Origin: Udeniomyces pyricola
Taxonomy: Eukaryota > Basidiomycota > Tremellomycetes > Cystofilobasidiales > Mrakiaceae
DNA: 64,000 nucleotides
Assembly: GCA_039545295.1 (NCBI GenBank)
Contig: BCIK01000002.1
Span: 444,841 to 508,840, forward strand
Direction of reading: 5' to 3'
The number at the start of each line of letters is the position of its first letter. Position 1 is the first letter of the stretch. Positions 10,738 to 21,981 of this stretch are shown in pieces. A program made the translations under genes and the position numbers. The notes under the pieces were generated by a model. The model saw nothing but the letters and a program-made list of their open reading frames with translations, was not told the origin of the DNA and searched no databases.

Positions 10738-12678
10738 ATGCAGCTTCTTTCCCTTTCCATCCTCCTCGCGCTAGCCTCCCAATCGTTCGCACAAACCTAT
10801 GTCCAGTTCAACTCAGGTTACTATGATAGCGTCGATCCAAGTCGGCCGACCCACACCTGTACTACCTCGAAGACGGTTACCGCTTGTCAGACCGATGCTC
10901 GTACGTTCAAATTTCTTGACTTGAATTTCTGTCTGGATGAATGATGTACTGACACGCATCCTTCATTATATTCATGCCATTCCATCCAACTTCTTACCTC
11001 GCACCATCTATTGATCGGCCTTGATACGTTTCGACTGCTGTGATCTCCATCCGGTAACCGATTGACGATGTGTTCCCAATGACATCATGGTCTTCTGTAC
11101 TTCTTCTCGCCCGCCTTAAGGCAATGCGGGTGCCGTTGGATTCTCTGGTTAGTCCTATTTCCATGTATCACGGACATTTGCAGTCAGATGCCAGGCTGCC
11201 AAACCCTGCCAGGCTGCTAAATCCGGTGGAGCGCAAAGTGTACGCTTTCCAGCAGCGGCGAATTTGGACGCAGGGCACTGGAAGTCTGCCGCCGGAGAAA
11301 TGCCGATCGCCGAGCGCGACCTCTGAGCTGCCCGAGGGTCTACCGAGCACCGCGCCCGAGGCCTCGCGCTGATCATCTGGATCTTTGCCCCCTTTCTTCC
11401 TGTCTGCACCTCCACCTGTGCTCACTTGTTTGATCGATGATCGTCGCGATTGACAGTTTTGACGGTTAGTTTACCCCCTTCCCTCCATTCTAACCTATCC
11501 TTTGCCCTGTCTGGCCTTTCCATGTCGATCATCGACCGTCGATCATGTTTCGAGCGTGAGAAAGCTTGCATGAGTGGCTGTAAACTGAAACAATACTGCC
11601 CCTCTTTTGATGGACGATCCTCGATTCACTCCCTCTCCCCGGCAACAATACTTATCTAGTCGACAACCGGCACAACCGTCGTGAGTTCTCTTCCTATACA
11701 TTTGAACTCCAACCGATTCCCTCAACTTGATTGGAATTCAATCTTGACCGCCTCTAACTATTTCTTACCGCCCGCTGTTTTCTTTTTGCCTTTCAGTTTT
11801 CGACATGCCCTACCACCAGCAAGGGCTACTGTAAACTCTTCAAGGCGTATGTCTCTTTCCAATCGCTCTTTGGTGCGTTGATGCATGTCAAAAAAGCAAT
11901 ACGCAGGCGATTAATCTGATACTCTCGATTTCTCTCTTGTCAATAGGTACCCAAGTCGATGTGGTGGAATGTAAGTTGTCCCGCTGTCCTGTGGCAACTC
12001 GGTTTGCCGAGAGTGATATCTTCTTGTCCTGAACTGATCATCTTCGCTTCCGTCGGTTGCTCTCCTCCCTGTTTGGCCATTGTGAATCCAATACATCATG
12101 GAATCAGCTTGACGACGACTGATCGAACCACTGCCTGGGTGAACCGATGTTCTACCGTCAATGGCACCTTCTACGGCATGTATGGTGACTCAACCTGTGT
12201 CCCGGCGAAAGCTCAACCACCAACAGCCGCAGAGTACAACGTTCAGTGCTCAGGTCAATTCCAACCGACTGTCTCGAGTAAAGCGTACCGAAGGCGAAAT
12301 CCCATCGAACTAGCATTGCCCATTGACGTTCGATCTTCTGACGGTGAGTGTTGATGTGGTCTGTCAAGATCTCTTGACTCGATCAAACGGAATCATAGCT
12401 GATGGATGGGTTCGCTTGATTCGTTGCTCCTCTCCTTGGTACATCCTCCACCCTTCCTCTGCTTCTCCTTTCCCCTCGGTTCCAATCCAGGCCGAACTGT
12501 CTTCAACGACCGCATTTGCCACCACAGAGGAGCAGGCTTCAAAGCATGCGGCCTGGAAGCTGAAGGAGGTTCAGCTCTTGCTTACCGGTGTCTCGACGTC
12601 TCTAGTAAGCAAACTATGATGCTTACCTATTGTAAAAATCGCGATGTGAGAACGAAGCCGCTAAGTCCGTTTCCTTCG

Positions 12679-12716
<38 letters not shown>

Positions 12717-13125
12717 TCCTTCCTGGTCGCATCTTCAGGCCGCCTGGAATCCTGCGGTGGTTGCCCGAACCAAGGAGGCGTCGACTGCACCGAGCTTGAC
12801 GGCATTGACTCCGTCACCTGCGAGAAAGGTCTTTGCGTTGCAGGTAAGACCACTCTGTGCTCTTTCTTGTGCTCTTACCATGGTTGTGTAAAAAGCTCAT
12901 CCCTCTTTGTCCTTTTTTTTTTTTTTTTTTTCGCTGTTGTTACATTTGTGGAACAAACTACAATTTGCCTCCCTACTCTCGCACTGGCCTTTTCTGCTGA
13001 CAGGTTCCTGCCAGAGAGGTTACACCAAATCAAGCTTGGATGGCGTCTGTAATCCAACGATGTTTATGCCCAGCAGAGTTCGCACGCAACCCCAGTTTGG
13101 GTCGCCCGTCAATCTTTTTGCGTAG
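10738..13125 (+). CDS. Secreted cysteine-rich protein with CPL1-like domain (copy A)
   Basis: The product starts with a clear signal peptide ('MQLLSLSILLALASQSFA'). A ten-exon model keeps phase throughout and gives 259 aa: 10738-10900, 11121-11147, 11457-11464, 11660-11680, 11797-11846, 11947-11970, 12108-12253, 12491-12604, 12739-12843 and 13004-13125. The first junctions, above all the 8-nt exon, are tentative. About 18 cysteines lie in the mature part. The C-terminal half shows the CPL1-like hallmark 'RLESCGGC', then 'DCTELDGIDSVTCEKGLC' and 'GSCQRGYTKSS'. CPL1-like proteins are secreted in basidiomycetes; Cryptococcus CPL1 is described as a secreted virulence factor. The role here cannot be read from sequence. 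A second gene with the same domain lies at 34.6-36.5 kb on the other strand. One intron holds a GC-rich block, another a T35 run. Confidence 0.8.
11150..11400. other. GC-rich block inside an intron of CPL1-like gene A
   Basis: The putative second intron (11148-11456) is about 309 nt, far longer than its neighbours. It contains a segment visibly richer in G and C than the T/C-rich introns around it. A direct duplication of TGCCAGGCTG occurs near 11190 and 11207. Both strands stay open for about 85 codons there, as expected of GC-rich DNA; no known element was recognised. Confidence 0.5.
12680..12714 (+). repeat. Poly(T) run, about 35 T, in intron before CPL1 domain exon
   Basis: An uninterrupted T run fills most of the polypyrimidine tract 24 nt before the exon starting at 12739. 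Its length is probably variable between strains and error-prone in assembly. Confidence 0.9.
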
Positions 13126-13852
13126 GCGACCAGTAATCGTAACACATGTGTACCCGTGGATTTCTAGAGCGTTTTTGTTGTCCGTCTCTTCTTCTCTCTG
13201 CGCCGATTCTGCTAGCTCTCTGTATCCATTTGCTGCCTCCCAAACTTTACATCATTTATTGCGATGTCTCTATCCAGTTGCATTCTTCTTTTCCTCATAT
13301 TACATACTACCGACGTTTTCCACGATATACACCTGTTTGCGTTTTACATAGTAGATCCCACCATCCTCATCGATCTGATAGACGATGTTTCCCTTAGCCG
13401 CTAGACCCTGGCGCTTATGACGATGATGATGTGTATTTGTGCGTTTGGGATTTTCTGCTGGGTGGCCAACAACCCTCTTTCTCTTGAGCTGATTGATCTG
13501 TATCGATGCGATCCTTGGTCAGATTCGAATGAAATAGAAAATGAAGACGACTGCATCTGTGTATGAAGAAATGATATCAGAAGTATACCGGGATAGAATT
13601 GACAATCGATCGCCTCGTGCGAGCAAGCTGTGCCGACACGGACCGAGGCGTCGACTGCGCGGAGATGTCATTGAACGGGGCCTCCACCCAAGAATTTGGA
13701 AGTGCGAGCCAAGTGTTCAAATACTGAGCCCCTTCCTGTCGCCTTTCTATGCCAATTCTTCCTGCGAGCCCGCCCCCTCTTTCCTCGACGTTTGACATCT
13801 ATCCCACCACCCACTCCTACTCCTCAAGCCTTCCTTCCAGCTCGCCTTCAAC
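13126..13852. other. Intergenic region between CPL1-like A and the permease
   Basis: The first 250 nt after the stop are T/C-rich 3' flank. The region before the permease ATG ends in a C/T-rich leader (about 13720-13850). No coding sequence is supported. Confidence 0.5.
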
Positions 13853-16800
13853 ATGGCATCCTACGCCGACGTCCCTCCTTCGACTCTCGCGCCTCCTCAC
13901 GCCTACACCGGCACCCCCATCGAAACCCCCATTGACCCCATATCCAAAGAACAAGAAGAGACCCTCGCCGCCCAAGACCTCGAAGCCAGCGGTCACTCTG
14001 CTCGCTACGCCCAGGAAAAAGCTCACCGTGTCGTCCACGTCAATGCCGAAGCTGCCTCGGCTGACAAGGACGTGTTTGCCGCTCGAACCGAGGGTGGGCC
14101 CGACTACAGAGGCGTCGGCTTCATGGGTGCTCTCGCGCTCTTGCGTGAGTTTCTGCCAGCCTTCTTGAGGCCTGGACTTGTCGGAGTTTGGATTTCGAGA
14201 TTCTCTCATATGTCGTGCTAACGACTTGGTTCTTGCTCTTGTTTCCGTTTGACCCTTCCTAGTCAAAAGGTCAGTCTCTTGACGTCTCTTCTTCATTAAT
14301 TTGAAGATATCTCTAGGGAGACATTTGGGGAAGGGAAAAAGAGGAGGGGGGGGGAATCCGAAGGGGACCTAAACGCGACTTGCCCCTCTGAACAAATAAA
14401 GGAACTGACATCTCTCGCTTCCTCAGTCAAATCGGGCTGGGTGTCCTCTCCCTACCTCAGGTGATGAACGTTCTCGGCATTGTGCCCGGTTTGCTCCTCT
14501 TGGTCTTCCTTGGTGTACTCTCGAGTAAGTTCTAGAGGGCGATCCTTCTTTCTTGAATGTGCAATTCCCTGCAACCAGTACGGCAGACGGCTCGGCCCCC
14601 GGTCTTAGTCTAGCTAACCCTCTTCCGTTACTTGCCTACAAATTCATCAGCATACGGTGACTACGTACGTTGTAGTTCCGATCCCCGAAGCAGACATTCT
14701 TGTAGCACGAAATACAGGACGAGTCGCAGCTGAGTGGATGGATACATTGTTTGTCTATTTTACGTCCCTCACCCCCATCAGATCTTTGGTCAATTCCGAA
14801 ACAACTTCCCTGGTGTCCACAGCGTTGGAGATATCGGTTACATCGTTCGTATCAATTTCCAGACGATTCGCACTTAATGTCGTTAGTCTCTCAAGGTTCA
14901 AGGCTGATTTCTTGATCCGGCTTGGCCAGATGGCAGGCACTTGGGGACGAGAGCTGCTTGGGTGGTCATACTGTAAGCTACAATCCGAGCATATCCATCT
15001 GGTCTTCGTACTATGTTGTTCTCGAGCAACCATCTAACCCAACTCACATCTACATGCGTCTTCTTAACAGGGCTTTTCCGTGCGTTTTCGACGTAGCGAC
15101 GCGTTTCCGATTCCCGTGCCGGTTCTCTCCACTTAAGCAACAACTTTCCTCCCTCTTGGTTCAAACTTATCCTTCTTTGCAACCAGAAATCTTCATCACC
15201 GCCTCGGGAATGCTCGCTTTCTCCATCGCCCTCAATGCCGTCACCACGCACGCGACTTGGTACGCTCGCTTCTTTGACTTCCCTCAACCGAAAAAGGATC
15301 AGGACATTTCTCCGAGACAACTCATTGTTGCTGATGCTGCTGCTGTTGCTGATACTCCTGCGTGACATACCTGTGCTTCCTATTCGCTTCTTGATCGTAT
15401 CGCAGCACTGTTGCTTTCACTGTCGTTGCTGCTGTCATCATCGGCTTGGGAGCTTCCCTTCGAACTTTCAAAGCCATCTCTTGGCTCGGTATGTTCCCTT
15501 CACAGGTCGTGTCGGTCGCCAACAGCACACAACCAGAAAATGCTTATCGTCCCACTTTATATCCGCGTGAACCTACCAGGTTGGATCGGAGTCTGCTGCA
15601 TCATTCCTGCCATTCTTATTTGCACTATCGCTGTTGGAGTTGCCGACCGACCCGGAAATGCTCCGGCCACGGGTCCGTTTGACAAGCAGCTGAAAGCGTT
15701 CAACAACCCTACGTTCGCTGAAGGTCTGTTTCACTTTCTCTCCTCTTTCGCCAGATGGATTCGGCTTGAGCGATCACGGAAGAGAAACGAGGCACACGAC
15801 GAGGACATACCGTTGACGATGTTTTTCTCTTCATCCTTGTTCACCTTGCGTTCTTTCGTGCTTCAGCTATGGTCGCTGTTGTCAATGTTCTCTTTGCTTA
15901 CGGAGGTAGCCCTGGTTTTGTTTCCATCGTCAGTTTCAATTTGTACCTGAAAATTGCTCAAAGCAAAAAAAAAAGATTGAACCTGCAGGAGGAGGAAGGG
16001 GTGGGGGGGGGGGGGCAAGATTAGAAATTGGCTGCGCTTCACCCATGCCTGGACGCTCAAATCCCTTCTTCTGCTTCGTTTTACTCCAATTCCAGATCGC
16101 CGAGATGAAGAATCCCCGTGATTACACCAAGGTCATGCTCGTTGCCCAGGGATTCAGCATCGCCCTCTACCTCGTCGTTTCGGTAAGAATGAGTTCTATT
16201 TTCCTATGTCGCCTACTTGTGCACTCCCGCTGCGCCAAACACGAACGTGTTGATCTTTCAATCGTGCTGACTATCTACGTGTTTTGATCCCTTTGTCTAG
16301 ATTGTTCTCTGGAACTGTGCGTCTTTGTTGCGCCTCGCTTTACGCCCGAAAATTTGACAAGAACCCAGGGAGCGTCGCTGACCCTGATTTTTCCGTCCCG
16401 CTCTGTCTTGTCTTCTCTTACAGATGCCGGCATCTACGTTGCCTCGCCCGCTCTCGGTACGGCCGGCCCTTTGATCAAGAAGGTATATATAGTAATACAT
16501 AAATAAAAACAGAACAGCTCATTACACAGCCGATTCCAGTTTGTCGCGAGTACTGACTGGGCTTCGTCTGTTGCGTTCTCTGTTGTGACATCCTCAGATC
16601 GGTTACGGTATCGCTAGTATGTCATTTTTCCACCGTTTGCATCTATCTCATCACATCAAGCTCATAATCAGCTTCTCCTCTCTCGGTCTCGTTCCCTTTC
16701 TCTTCTTCTCTCCGTTTCCTTTTGTAGTGCCTGGTCTCCTCGCCGGTCCCATCATCTCCACCCATCTTGCTGTCAAATACGTCTTCGTCAAGTTCCTCCG

Positions 16801-17695
16801 TAACACCCGCCATCTTCAGGAGAGCACCCCTACGCACTGGGCTGTCTGGATCTCGCTTGTCTTGTCCATGACCACGTTCGCGTTCATCATTGCCCAGGTC
16901 ATTCCTTTGTGCGTCACGTTTTCTCCCTTCTTCTCTCTTCTCTATGGGTGAATGGCATGCGGAAAACTGGTGCGTTTAAATCAATGCATTGATAGCTGAT
17001 CACCGTGTGAACCGCCAACACATGTTGCCTCCTTACACAGCTTCGATCAACTCATTGGTCTTGTCGGAGCCATCTTGTGAGTACCAATGTCGACCGGTTT
17101 CCCTAATTTCCAAACATCCAATCACACGGGACGTTGACGGAAGTGCCAATGTGTTACCTCTTCAATTCAGCTGTTCGCTCTTCTGCCTCGGACTCCAAGG
17201 TGTTATGTGGATGTACGTTCTGCTTTTTCTCCCCTTCTTTGCCGCCTCTGCCGACAGCTTCATTCCTGCACCCGACGGTTGATTCATTCTCAACCATCTC
17301 GCTCACGCGTTTTCGTCGTGTTTTCTTCTTCTTCTTTCCTCCCTCTCCTCAGCTACACGAACAACTACAAGCGACAGAACGGTCCGACTTCCGTCTCGTA
17401 CAAGCTCCTCTATGGTAAATTTGACATGGCATCTTCCTCTCCTGATCTTGGATATGGTATTTTGTGTTTGGTTACTCACTCGGACTTACTGGCTTTCCAT
17501 CCAACCCACATCTTCTCCCTCCTCCCACATTCGTTGCCTTTCTCCCACCCAGCCAACGCCCTCATGATGATCGTTGTCGCCGCTTTCATCCTCGTTGCCG
17601 GTTTCTACGCGAGCGTCGTTGAGATCCGCGCCCTCTTCAATGACGGTGGCATCTCCCGACCGTTCTCCTGCAGCGATAACAGTAACTCAGTCTAG
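13853..17695 (+). CDS. Amino-acid permease of the AAAP (Aa_trans) family
   Basis: This is a proton-coupled amino-acid transporter of the mtr/AVT type, likely in the plasma or vacuolar membrane. Twenty exons keep phase to the stop and give 510 aa: 13853-14144, 14263-14269, 14427-14524, 14651-14664, 14782-14844, 14930-14972, 15071-15079, 15187-15259, 15406-15488, 15580-15723, 15867-15928, 16096-16182, 16301-16316, 16424-16482, 16598-16616, 16728-16908, 17041-17076, 17171-17212, 17353-17414 and 17553-17695. Family motifs appear only after splicing: 'LLKSQIGLGVLSLPQV' in TM1, 'SVGDIGYIMAGTWG', 'AEMKNPRDYTK', and 'GTAGPLIKKIGYGIA'. The N-terminal tail of about 95 residues is soluble and contains an 'AARTEGGPDYRGVGF' stretch just before TM1. 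The C-terminus is short and Ser/Asn-rich. Exons of 7, 14, 9, 16 and 19 nt are unusually small. Substrate specificity cannot be inferred. Confidence 0.9.
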
Positions 17696-18768
17696 ACCAC
17701 CTAACTTCCCCCCCCCCCTTCCCCCTTTCCCTTCTTTTTGTCTTCGTCATGCCTTAATCTTGTTATCACCCTCTTCCTCCACCTCTTTCCTTTGCTTTCC
17801 TTGTTCTTTCTTGTTCTGTTCCTCTGGTGGTCCTTTTTTCTCTCTTCATTTTGGTCGTCGTTGTCGCTGACATCTATCGTACATCGCAACTTCATCTCGC
17901 AAAACTCCCTTCTCACTCGAAACTTCGATCATCCCCATCGTTATCATGTGGTTTCTTGTTTTTCGCATCTTGTTTTTTTTTGTGCCTCTATTCGCCTCTA
18001 TCTCCTCTTCCCATCTCATCTCCATCCTCACCTTCTCACCTTCTCACCTTCTCACCTTCACACACACACCTTTTTACAAGAAAAGGAAGATATCCTTCTT
18101 TCGCATTTTTTGCTCTGCTCTCCACTGCATTTTTATAGTTAGAGATCATATCCCTATGCTTCTTTGATATTCTCCTTGCCTTCTCTGTCAGCCTGTATCA
18201 TTCTGAAAAAAAAAAAGAAGAAGAAAAAGAAAAAAAAAAACATGTTACGCTTCCTCTGTTTTCTTCACCTTGATCGTCACCGAACGCTCTGCCACATGAG
18301 AAGCCAGCACGTGCCTGATCGCACAAAACTCGGCCAAGTTGGACTCCTCCTCAACGCACTTTCGCAGTATATGTTCCATGACATCAAGCTCCACAGGTCA
18401 ATGTTCCTGAGGTCCGATCTAATCGCGATCTCGTTTCCATCTCGTCATCAACCATCGTCAATTTTCGGTGTCCAACTTGATCAGCCTGCAACGACAACGC
18501 GACAAAGATGACTCCACCTCGTTGCGACAACCCCAGATCCTTCCACTCCTTGCTCGCCGACGGCCCTCAGCGCGAACTCGACGCCATCCTACCGCCATCG
18601 CTCGGTCTCCTGGACACAATTCCTACCAAGCTCCGCCTTGCTATCCTTGCTGAATGCGATCGAGCCCGGCGTCACCCTTGTATCATTTGCTCATGATTTC
18701 GCGTGCTATTACGATATTAATTGATACATCGCATAAGATCGTAAATCCACTTCAGTGCCCTTCGCCAT
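17696..18768. other. Intergenic, pyrimidine-rich, with a purine patch; no gene assigned
   Basis: 17700-18170 is T/C-rich 3' flank of the permease, with a repeated CACCTTCT motif near 18030-18055. A purine run of A and AAG units lies at 18205-18240. A 62-codon plus-strand ORF from an ATG at 18508 is present, but nothing supports its expression. Confidence 0.45.
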
Positions 18769-21686
18769 CTATGCCTCCCCTGATTCCTCTTCCTCCCTCC
18801 ATTTATCTCGATCTTCCATCCCGACCGAGATTCCGCCAACGTCCGTCAAAAGTTCAACACTCCCCCAAGGTCCCGAACTCTTCACGCTCCGTCCGAACCC
18901 ATCGAGATTACTCTCATCTTCCAAAGGCAAGCTCTGTGATCCTCGAAGCATTTCCCTTTCACTCGGCTGTCGTCGGTCCCCATGATAGGTTTTGATCAAG
19001 TGCTGGCCCCAGCTGACCTCTCCGACCAATTCTTGCCAGGACCACTTCCCCGTGGCTCGAAGGAAAATGTGAGGGATCCGATGCAGGCCCAAGGGATCGG
19101 TGATGAAGGAGGTGTTAAAATGAGGCTGATATCGGGTTAGAGATGAGAAGAAACGGAGTGTGCCTTGGTAGGATGCAGGAAGATGGGCTGGCATCAGACA
19201 CAACACACCAAGGTAGGAACAAGGAGAAAAACATGAACATGAAGATTAGTCATCCGAACGAGAATCTCGCATTCAAATTGCAAAGTTCACAAGATAAAAG
19301 GAAGAAAGAGAACAGACCAATGATTCCTCCCAAGCCCTTGGCTTGAGCCTTGAGGTGGAACGAAGAGCGGAACGGAACGGTCTCATTGAATGCGGCGATG
19401 ATATATCCCGTCTTGGCGTAAATGGACCACTTGGTATCAAAGCCAGGGTTAGTTGTGGGATCAAAGGTGTGAGATGATGGCTTGGGTGAGAATGAAGGAA
19501 GAGAGACAGAACGAGGAGTACGAGCCGGAGGACGCCAATGGATTCGGCACGTTTCGCCAGGCACAGTTGTGGCTCCAAGTTGGTTGTCGTGAAGGAATAT
19601 ATTGCCACTGTAGAACAAAGCGTTGAGCGGCGACAGAACGGAAGTTCAGAGAAACCAAAGTTGATGATGCAAGGGAGGAACACATAGCAAACGATGATGA
19701 GTCGTCCCTAAAGATGCAGATCTATCTCATATCGTTGACCTCATACAAATGACGCTGAGAGATGAGACTGACAATCTTGTTGAGAAGAGCGCTTCGAGTC
19801 CAGGCCCTGATTCGATACGCTTAATGTCAATGGATGCCACGTCCCCTACGACTTCGAGATAATCCTCGACAAACAACTTCTGGATCGTGACAGGACCAGA
19901 TCCAGACTTGATAGAGACGATGGATGCTTGAATAGACTAGGATCACGATCAAGGTAAGATGTGTAAACATATCTTCAGGTCAGACAGAAAAGCGCAGGAA
20001 TCGATTACGCTCACATCAATATGAAGGGGAGACTCGACGGGCAATCCAGTGTAAGCGAATGCTTCCAGGGTGATGTTGCTCCTCGCAAGATCGCCTATGG
20101 TAGTTGATGCAGATATTACTTCGGCTAGGACCATGGCTCGCAGGGGAAGGATCGTGTCGGCTGGAAGAAGTATGAGAACGTATGTTTCGGTGCGGCCGTT
20201 TGGTTTATCGATATGGGGCTTTACGGGCAAGGCATTGAAAAAGTGAGTTCAATGAGTCGTCAACAGAGATCGCTGACATGTGAAAACAAAAGACGAATGT
20301 TTGGATGGATCAACGTACGTAGAAGCCGATTTGGGAAAACACTCGGGTCTCAGTCTCTCTATGCCGTTCCGGAAACTCAAGGCTTCCTCTCATGAGACAG
20401 ATCGAGGTGTCTTCCAAATCATCTGGGGTCGTGAACGTCTTCTTGACGTATATTGTGACCTCCTCTCGCCTCTGATGGAACCCATCTGACCCGAGAAGTC
20501 CATCGTCGCTGGCACGGCGTTCGCTCAAGATCGCTTCAATTTCTGCTTCATCCCATCCATCGATGTCCGGTTGGGGATAAGGATTTTTTCGGTTGACCAG
20601 GTGATGGAAAGGTTCCACATGAAGCGTGGTAAAGGGGACGTTCTTGTGTCCTGTGAGGCCAAACTCGTATAGGTCTTTGAGCGGAATGTGAAACTTGGCA
20701 AAGGCGGCTCCACTCGAGGCTTCTTGGGGAGAGACGGAGTGTTCGTTGATGTCCGACGGAGTAGCATCAGCTGTGGAGAACGAGTTGCCGGGGGAGAGCG
20801 GAACAAAAGGATTGCACCAGACTGGATGACCATCGGTGACGGGAGGAAGAGGCTACCGTGGGTGAAAGACGATGTGAACATCAATCAGTATTCGGTCAGT
20901 GTTTGAGCAATCACTTCCGACAGCTGACGATGTTGCTTTATGAATCTGCCGTTAAGAGCTTGAAATGCGAGGGATTTGCCGGGCTCACCCTTGAAGGATC
21001 CCAACTGAGTAAGAGCAGAAGGAATATGGTCAGTCACAGGGTCGGACCTACGCACATAGATGAACAACGAATGCGAGTCTTACGTACCCTCTTCCTACGC
21101 TTCCGTTCCTTGGGCCTGAAGGGCTCTTGGGAGGCGAGGGAATGTCTGGTACCTGCGGAGAATCCGGCACGGTTGATGGAGCAGGTGTTCTAGGTCGATC
21201 TTCCAAAGGTCCTCGACGTCCTCGGCCGCTGTCCCCTTCATGGCTGACATCCTTCCACCTCAATCCTGTGACTACTCTTGTGGCTGGGACTAACGCGAAT
21301 ACGATCATCCAAGATAGCGTAAAGGCGATCAGGAACCTGCGTTTGGCTCGGGCGACGCTAGCCGGCGGACATGCGCGATCGTCCGGGTCTCCTTCCGGAT
21401 CTCGCTCGTTTGCAAGGCCGACCCGTGCTTGAGCTCGGTTTTGTGGGGGAGGAGTATATGCGGGAGGCTGTTCATCTGGATAATGTGCTTGCGAGGATCC
21501 AAAGTGAACGTGATGCGATCCTGGGGGAGGTACAGGGTTCGGTTGGGACGGGTTGCGGACGAGAGGGGACCGAGTTGAGGGAGGTGGCAGCTGAGAGTCG
21601 AGGAGGAGTGGAGTTCGTTCAGCAGTAGGAAGAGAGGTAGACCGAGTGAGGAGCTTGGCATCGCTATCGTCTTCGGTAAGAATCAT
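18769..21686 (-). CDS. Hypothetical type II membrane protein with large extracytoplasmic region
   Basis: I do not recognise the family. The chosen start is the ATG at 21686 ('MILTEDDSDAKLL'); an in-frame ATG at 21821 would add 45 residues. A soluble Pro/Ser-rich N-terminus of about 140 residues includes 'PPAYTPPPQ', which could act as a PPxY adaptor site. One membrane anchor follows, 'FLIAFTLSWMIVFALVPATRV'. Downstream exons (roughly 20870-20300, 20215-19990, 19920-19680, 19620-19310 and 19200-18769) encode a long lumenal or extracellular part. It shows 'KFHIPLKDLYEFGLTGHKNV', 'EEVTIYVKKTFTTPDDLED' and 'NITLEAFAYTGLPVESPLHI', alternating beta-rich patterns. Internal splice sites are only partly resolved. 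The architecture resembles vacuolar or cell-surface type II proteins, but this is inference from topology alone. Confidence 0.55.
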
Positions 21687-21981
21687 GAGGGCAGAATGAG
21701 ACGACGGGTAATGGTGTGGGCGGACTGGAAATGGAAGGAGAAGAGGGGACGATCTGGGTACACGCGACAAGCCGCGCCGGAAAAGCCGAGCACAACCGCA
21801 TGATAAGCCTTGATAACCCATAAGCAGATGATTCGAGACGACTGATCTTGATTTATCATCACTGAGCCAAACTGAGCGACAGGAAAGTTTTTGAACTCAT
21901 GTTCGTATCGTACATATATGCTGGCTTCATTTTAGTATCCTCATCATATATCGTTCGACCTCCAAACACTCTCCCACTGTA

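Noticed and set aside
18508..18696. Small plus-strand ORF of 62 codons beginning with ATG
   Set aside because: No homology, no leader pattern, and a downstream convergent gene; chance ORFs of this size are common here.
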